Source of the DNA: Wenzhouxiangellaceae bacterium
GTDB lineage: Bacteria > Pseudomonadota > Gammaproteobacteria > Xanthomonadales > Wenzhouxiangellaceae
Direction: 5' to 3'
Assembly: GCA_023258355.1 (NCBI GenBank)
Contig: JALQZL010000040.1
Span: 5,811-11,831 of the forward strand
DNA: 6,021 nt
The first letter of the stretch is position 1. The number at the start of each line of letters is the position of its first letter. This document shows positions 5,561-6,021 of the stretch, piece by piece. The notes under the pieces are model-generated. The model was given only the letters and a program-made list of their open reading frames with translations, was not told where the DNA came from and ran no database searches. Both the position numbers and the translations under genes were made by a program.

Positions 5561-6021
5561 ATGATTGAGAGTATCGCTGTTCTCACCTTATTGACTGTCG
5601 GTATTGCGCTTGTACTCAGACATGTCGGTTCAAAGTGGGCATCAAGCCAAGAGCGTCTGGTAGAAGAAATCAATGCGTGCCTACCGCAGACACAGTGTGC
5701 TCAATGTGGCTATCCCGGCTGTCGGCCCTATGCGCAAGCCATTGCTCAAGGCGAGGCCGACATCAATCAGTGCCCGCCAGGTGGTCAAGACACCATCGAC
5801 TCACTGGCTCACTTACTCGGACGCTCTCCCAAACCACTCAATGAGGCGTATGGTCAACCCACGCCACAGCAAGTTGCCGTGATTGATGAAGACCGTTGCA
5901 TTGGTTGTACGCTCTGTATTCAAGCCTGTCCAGTGGATGCCATTTTTGGCGCACAGACTCAAATGCACACGGTAATCGCCCAAGAGTGCACCGGCTGTGA
6001 GTTATGCTTGCCGCCTTGTCC
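5561..6021 (+). CDS. rsxB: Electron transport complex subunit RsxB (RnfB), N-terminal part, cut by window end
   Basis: The frame is open from ATG 5561 to the window edge (153 full codons). RsxB is the ferredoxin-like Rnf/Rsx subunit that relays electrons at the cytoplasmic face. Residues 4-20 form a short N-terminal membrane anchor. A four-cysteine Fe-S domain follows: Cys46, Cys49 and Cys54 in QCAQCGYPGC, plus Cys71 in NQCPPGG. Then come the ferredoxin motifs CIGCTLCIQACPVDAI (Cys113, 116, 119, 123) and CTGCELCLPPC (Cys143, 146, 149, 153), each ready to bind 4Fe-4S. Spacing agrees with E. coli RsxB (192 aa), so roughly the last fifth is missing. Cys40, just before LPQTQC, is an extra cysteine not in the E. 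coli protein. The start lies four bases after the rsxA stop with only a weak Shine-Dalgarno, which suggests translational coupling. rsxC, D, G and E would be expected next. Confidence 0.96.
   Translation, partial: MIESIAVLTLLTVGIALVLRHVGSKWASSQERLVEEINACLPQTQCAQCGYPGCRPYAQAIAQGEADINQCPPGGQDTIDSLAHLLGRSPKPLNEAYGQPTPQQVAVIDEDRCIGCTLCIQACPVDAIFGAQTQMHTVIAQECTGCELCLPPC

Noticed and set aside
5338..5673. A 111-codon minus-strand open frame across the rsxA-rsxB junction
   Set aside because: It is antisense to two well-supported membrane complex genes and has no motif or ribosome binding site that I can see.

Overview
The window comes from a proteobacterium, most likely a gammaproteobacterium. It holds six genes whose proteins match well-known families over their full visible length, plus the start of a seventh recognised from its cysteine pattern. 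The lineage call rests on an RsxA very close to the enterobacterial protein followed directly by RsxB, a membrane-anchored DegS/AlgW-type protease facing the Rieske gene petA, and the order dcd-apbC-metG with rsx genes nearby, which I recall from Pseudomonas-like genomes. Base composition is moderate (roughly half G+C by eye). Gene packing is tight: the gaps are 4, 5, 21, 58, 85 and 92 bp. No insertion sequence, phage gene, tRNA, rRNA or CRISPR array is visible, and no stretch over 300 bp lacks a gene.

Layout. At 1-297 (minus) is the first third of petA, the Rieske subunit of cytochrome bc1, with a twin-arginine signal. An 85-bp divergent promoter region separates it from a degS/algW-type periplasmic protease (383-1489, plus). 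Five bases further on, in convergent orientation, ends dcd (1495-2064, minus), encoding dCTP deaminase. Upstream of dcd on the same strand is apbC/mrp (2123-3205, minus), an Fe-S cluster carrier ATPase, so apbC-dcd probably form one transcription unit. A second divergent region (3206-3297) leads to metG (3298-4956, plus), then rsxA (4978-5556) and rsxB (from 5561, cut by the window end). These are spaced so closely that metG-rsxAB look co-transcribed.

How they fit together. Three of the seven genes concern iron-sulfur or membrane redox work: PetA carries a Rieske 2Fe-2S centre, RsxA/RsxB belong to the ion-coupled Rnf/Rsx electron transfer complex, and ApbC delivers Fe-S clusters. The others are housekeeping: envelope stress signalling (DegS), pyrimidine nucleotide supply (Dcd) and methionyl-tRNA synthesis (MetG).

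I see no new biological system here. The points most worth checking are a MetG that ends before the usual C-terminal tRNA-binding domain, a perfect 18-bp palindrome inside metG, a TTG start for apbC backed by a perfect Shine-Dalgarno where the longer ATG start has none, and two divergent promoters sharing one TATA core between petA and degS.
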